Assembly: GCF_900607225.1 (NCBI RefSeq)
Contig: NZ_LR027842.1
Location: forward strand, 3,149,141-3,213,140
Source: [Pseudopropionibacterium] massiliense
GTDB lineage: Bacteria > Actinomycetota > Actinomycetes > Propionibacteriales > Propionibacteriaceae
Direction of reading: 5' to 3'
DNA: 64,000 nucleotides
Shown here: in pieces, positions 61,935-64,000 of the stretch
Position numbering within the stretch: position 1 is the first letter of the stretch
How the letters are laid out: every line of letters starts with the position of its first letter
Translations under genes and position numbers: made by a program
The notes under the pieces: generated by a model
The model's input: the letters and a program-made list of their open reading frames with translations, nothing else
Told to the model about the DNA's origin: nothing
Databases searched by the model: none

Positions 61935-62928
61935 ACAGCTGTGGGATCTGGCAGATTCGGATCGTCTCCTGGCCCTCCACGACTTTGTGCCCGGAGTCCG
62001 AACACTGTTGAAACTAGAAGGTCTCAACCCATCCGGATCCATCAAACTCAAGACCGCTCGCCAGCTCATTCGAGCGGCCGAGGCTTCGGGCCGCATAGGC
62101 CCGGGATCCCACATAATCGAGTCCTCCTCCGGGAGCCTCGGCATCGCACTGGCATCGTTGGCAGCAGCTCGGGGATATCACATGATCGTTGTGACCGACC
62201 CGAATGCAAGTCCCCGCTCCATCTCGCACATGCGCGCCTTGGGGGCTGAAGTTCTGGTGGTATCGCAGCGGGACACCAATGGCGGTTTCCTTCAGACCCG
62301 CCTGAAGCTGCTTCGACGAATGCTCGATTCGGATCCCGGAATCGTATGGCTCAACCAGTACGAAAACCCAGCCAATCCGGAGGCCCATCGCCTGTACACA
62401 TACCAAGAAATTATCGACGCCTGCGGCGATCCTGATTGGTTGTTCGTCGGCGCCGGGACCACCGGCACGTTGATGGGCTGTATGCAAGGGCTGGTCGCGC
62501 GAGGCGCGAGCACAAGACTCGTGGCCGTGGACACCACGGGCTCAGTCACCTTCGGGATGCCTCCCGGGCCACGCCACATCCCCGGGCTCGGGACCAGCAC
62601 ACGCCCCCCAATATTCCAAGATTCCCCGGTGCTGGAGAAAGTTCACGTTGAGGAAATCCACGCGATCCACATGTGCCGTCGACTCGCGCGAGACAGTGGG
62701 ATCCTAGTCGGCGGTTCGACGGGAACGGTGCTTGCAGCCGTAGCCGCGATGGCCCCGAAGTTCGCTCCACGAAGCACCGTGGTGGCCATCAGCCCGGACT
62801 TGGGAGAGCGTTACCTGGAGACCATCTACGACGATGGCTGGGTTGTCGAACGATTCGGCGTGAAAGCCCTGGACCTTGATACGCCGCCGAAAGCCTTCGT
62901 GGTCCCTGATGCACTTGTCGCCCACTGA
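61924..62928 (+). CDS. sbnA: SbnA-like N-(2-amino-2-carboxyethyl)-glutamate synthase
   Basis: A 334-residue fold-type II PLP enzyme of the cysteine synthase family. PLP Lys41 lies in LEGLNPSGSIKLKTA; ESSSGSLGIALASLAAARGY is the Asn-loop equivalent; FVGAGTTGTLMGC binds the PLP phosphate. SbnA joins O-phospho-L-serine and L-glutamate, and SbnB then releases L-2,3-diaminopropionate. The pairing with an SbnB gene 26 bases downstream decides this assignment over plain cysteine synthase. GTG start at 61924 overlaps the MFS gene by 11 bases. Confidence 0.85.
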   Translation: MIAEQLWDLADSDRLLALHDFVPGVRTLLKLEGLNPSGSIKLKTARQLIRAAEASGRIGPGSHIIESSSGSLGIALASLAAARGYHMIVVTDPNASPRSISHMRALGAEVLVVSQRDTNGGFLQTRLKLLRRMLDSDPGIVWLNQYENPANPEAHRLYTYQEIIDACGDPDWLFVGAGTTGTLMGCMQGLVARGASTRLVAVDTTGSVTFGMPPGPRHIPGLGTSTRPPIFQDSPVLEKVHVEEIHAIHMCRRLARDSGILVGGSTGTVLAAVAAMAPKFAPRSTVVAISPDLGERYLETIYDDGWVVERFGVKALDLDTPPKAFVVPDALVAH

Positions 62929-62953
62929 GTCCGGTGAAATAGGAAAGGAAGAA

Positions 62954-63970
62954 ATGTCCATCGACCTGCACGAACATCCCGCCGATCTCCTGATCGTCAG
63001 TGCCGCCGAGGTGGAGCGAGAGCTGTCCGGCCGTATCAAGGACGTGATAGATGTCGTCGCTGCTGCCTATGTCAACCATGACGCGGGACACAACGTCAAC
63101 CCCAATAGCTGCTTCCTCCGATTCCCCGGTGAGTCAAGCGCCCGTATCATCGCCCTTCCCGCCTACTTGGGATCCGAGGCCCCAGAAGCTTCGGTGGCCG
63201 GCATCAAGTGGATCGCCAGTTTCCCTCAGAACATCGCCGGGAACCTGCAACGTGCTTCCGCAGTGCTGGTCCTCAATGACTGCAGCACAGGTTTCCCGTA
63301 CGCAGTACTCGAATCGAGCAGGATCAGTGCCGCCAGAACCGCCGCCTCCGCCGCATTGGCAGCATCAGTTCTCAGGGAATCCCCAAGAACGGTCGGTGTC
63401 GTCGGCGGAGGCCTGATAGCCCGGGCCGTCTCTGAGCACCTCGCCGCCGTGGGCAGACTCGCACCGAGGATACGATGTTGCGACCTGGATCCGCAATCAG
63501 CAGCCAAATTGGCGCTCCACCTCGGCGATGGCGCCACGGTCTCCACTCTGGAGGAAGCGCTTGCCTGCGACCTCGTGGTGTTGGCCACCACCGCACCCAC
63601 CCCGTACGTGCCAGAAGACTTCCGGCTGGAACCACGGCAGCTCGTCCTCAACATTTCCCTCAGAGATTTGGCGCCGCAGACGCTCATGGGCTGCAACAAC
63701 GTGCTCGATGACGTCGAGCACTGCCTCAAGGCGGACACCAGCCCCCATCTGCTGGAACAGCTCGTGGGCAAACGTGATTTCGTGACCGGCACCTTAGGTG
63801 GGGTACTGCGAAACCGGGTAGCCCTGGACCCCGATCTGCCCACTGTTTTCTCCCCCTTCGGGCTGGGAGTGCTTGACCTCGCTGTCGGTTCCCTGGTCCA
63901 CCAAGGATGCCGCCGGTCTGGAAGCGGGACCCGTATACCCTCCTTCTTCGGCAACACTCGGCGATGGTGA
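62954..63970 (+). CDS. sbnB: SbnB-like 2,3-diaminopropionate-forming dehydrogenase
   Basis: A 338-residue protein of the ornithine cyclodeaminase/mu-crystallin family. GIKWIASFPQNIAGNLQRASAVLVLND and GFPYAVLESSRISAARTAASAALAA match the SbnB subgroup. The NAD-binding motif VGVVGGGLIARAVSEHL is near residue 147, and LVVLATTAPTPYV follows. SbnB oxidatively hydrolyses the SbnA product to L-2,3-diaminopropionate and 2-oxoglutarate. AGGAAAGGAAG precedes the ATG. Confidence 0.88.
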   Translation: MSIDLHEHPADLLIVSAAEVERELSGRIKDVIDVVAAAYVNHDAGHNVNPNSCFLRFPGESSARIIALPAYLGSEAPEASVAGIKWIASFPQNIAGNLQRASAVLVLNDCSTGFPYAVLESSRISAARTAASAALAASVLRESPRTVGVVGGGLIARAVSEHLAAVGRLAPRIRCCDLDPQSAAKLALHLGDGATVSTLEEALACDLVVLATTAPTPYVPEDFRLEPRQLVLNISLRDLAPQTLMGCNNVLDDVEHCLKADTSPHLLEQLVGKRDFVTGTLGGVLRNRVALDPDLPTVFSPFGLGVLDLAVGSLVHQGCRRSGSGTRIPSFFGNTRRW

Positions 63971-64000
63971 GACACCTGGCTCTCTTCGTGGGATCACCGG
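63964..64000 (+). CDS. Start of a further cluster gene, truncated by the window edge
   Basis: An ATG at 63964 (or GTG at 63967 overlapping the SbnB stop as GTGA) opens a frame reading VRHLALFVGSP to the last base. The overlap style matches the rest of the operon, so the cluster very likely continues. Twelve codons are too few to assign a family. Confidence 0.35.
   Translation, partial: MVRHLALFVGSP

Noticed and set aside
61924-63970. Staphyloferrin-B-type siderophore cluster
   Set aside because: SbnA and SbnB are present, but no NIS synthetase, decarboxylase or iron-regulated box is visible in this window.
1-64000. tRNA, rRNA, CRISPR arrays, insertion sequences and integrase attachment sites
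   Set aside because: None was recognised on reading both strands; no regularly spaced repeats, transposase or integrase motifs were found.

Overview
The window is high-GC DNA with dense, often start/stop-overlapping genes, frequent GTG starts, actinobacterial transporter and regulator families, and a WXG100/type VII secretion-like substrate module. This fits an actinobacterium. A propionibacterial relative is a reasonable guess, but nothing in the window fixes the genus. No rRNA, tRNA, CRISPR array or insertion sequence was recognised.

Layout. (1) 0.1-2.3 kb: two paralogous small membrane proteins flank a larger protein with a possibly EspG-like C-terminal half. (2) 2.4-4.5 kb: a TetR regulator and a type-B carboxylesterase whose nucleophile position is Cys. 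(3) 4.5-11.1 kb, minus strand: a carbohydrate (probably inositol or related polyol) operon. It encodes a Gfo/Idh dehydrogenase, a TIM-barrel isomerase, an RbsA/RbsC/RbsB-type ABC importer and a LacI regulator, with strong hairpins between cistrons and paired palindromes upstream. (4) 11.2-17.2 kb: an Old Yellow Enzyme, a sugar O-acetyltransferase, an RloA/RloB (AbiL-like) defence pair, a GNAT protein and a CotH-family lipoprotein. (5) 17.3-20.2 kb: a DUF262 protein coupled to a HipA kinase without HipB. (6) 20.2-24.5 kb: a sugar ABC importer with a GH29 fucosidase. (7) 24.8-33.5 kb: a frameshifted DUF2339 membrane protein, a methyltransferase, an MFS exporter and a four-gene SPFH/zinc-ribbon operon. 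(8) 34.2-38.2 kb: a TPR-like protein, a WD40 lipoprotein and a decaying WXG100/toxin module with three in-frame stops and one frameshift. (9) 38.3-43.0 kb: iolC-iolB-iolD and a divergent GntR regulator.

(10) 43.2-64.0 kb, continuing past the edge: one uninterrupted plus-strand operon with visibly more A/T-rich codon use, which looks like an undescribed biosynthetic gene cluster. It combines a discrete reducing type II PKS/FAS set (malonyl-type acyltransferase, KS fused to a chain-length-factor-like half, ketoreductase, FabZ-like dehydratase, two ACPs, a divergent phosphopantetheinyl transferase) with an adenylating ligase, a PLP aminotransferase, a lanthipeptide-dehydratase-like protein lacking the elimination domain (possibly aminoacyl-tRNA using), a condensation-like acyltransferase, a GNAT fused to a large unknown domain and a GcvT-like protein. 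It also carries the SbnA/SbnB pair for L-2,3-diaminopropionate, and ABC and MFS exporters. I infer an acyl or polyene chain joined to diaminopropionate or another amino acid, then exported. The product cannot be named from sequence.

The two iol-type loci (4.5-11.1 and 38.3-43.0 kb) probably serve one catabolic pathway: the first holds importer, dehydrogenase and isomerase, and the second holds IolD, IolB, IolC and a candidate regulator.
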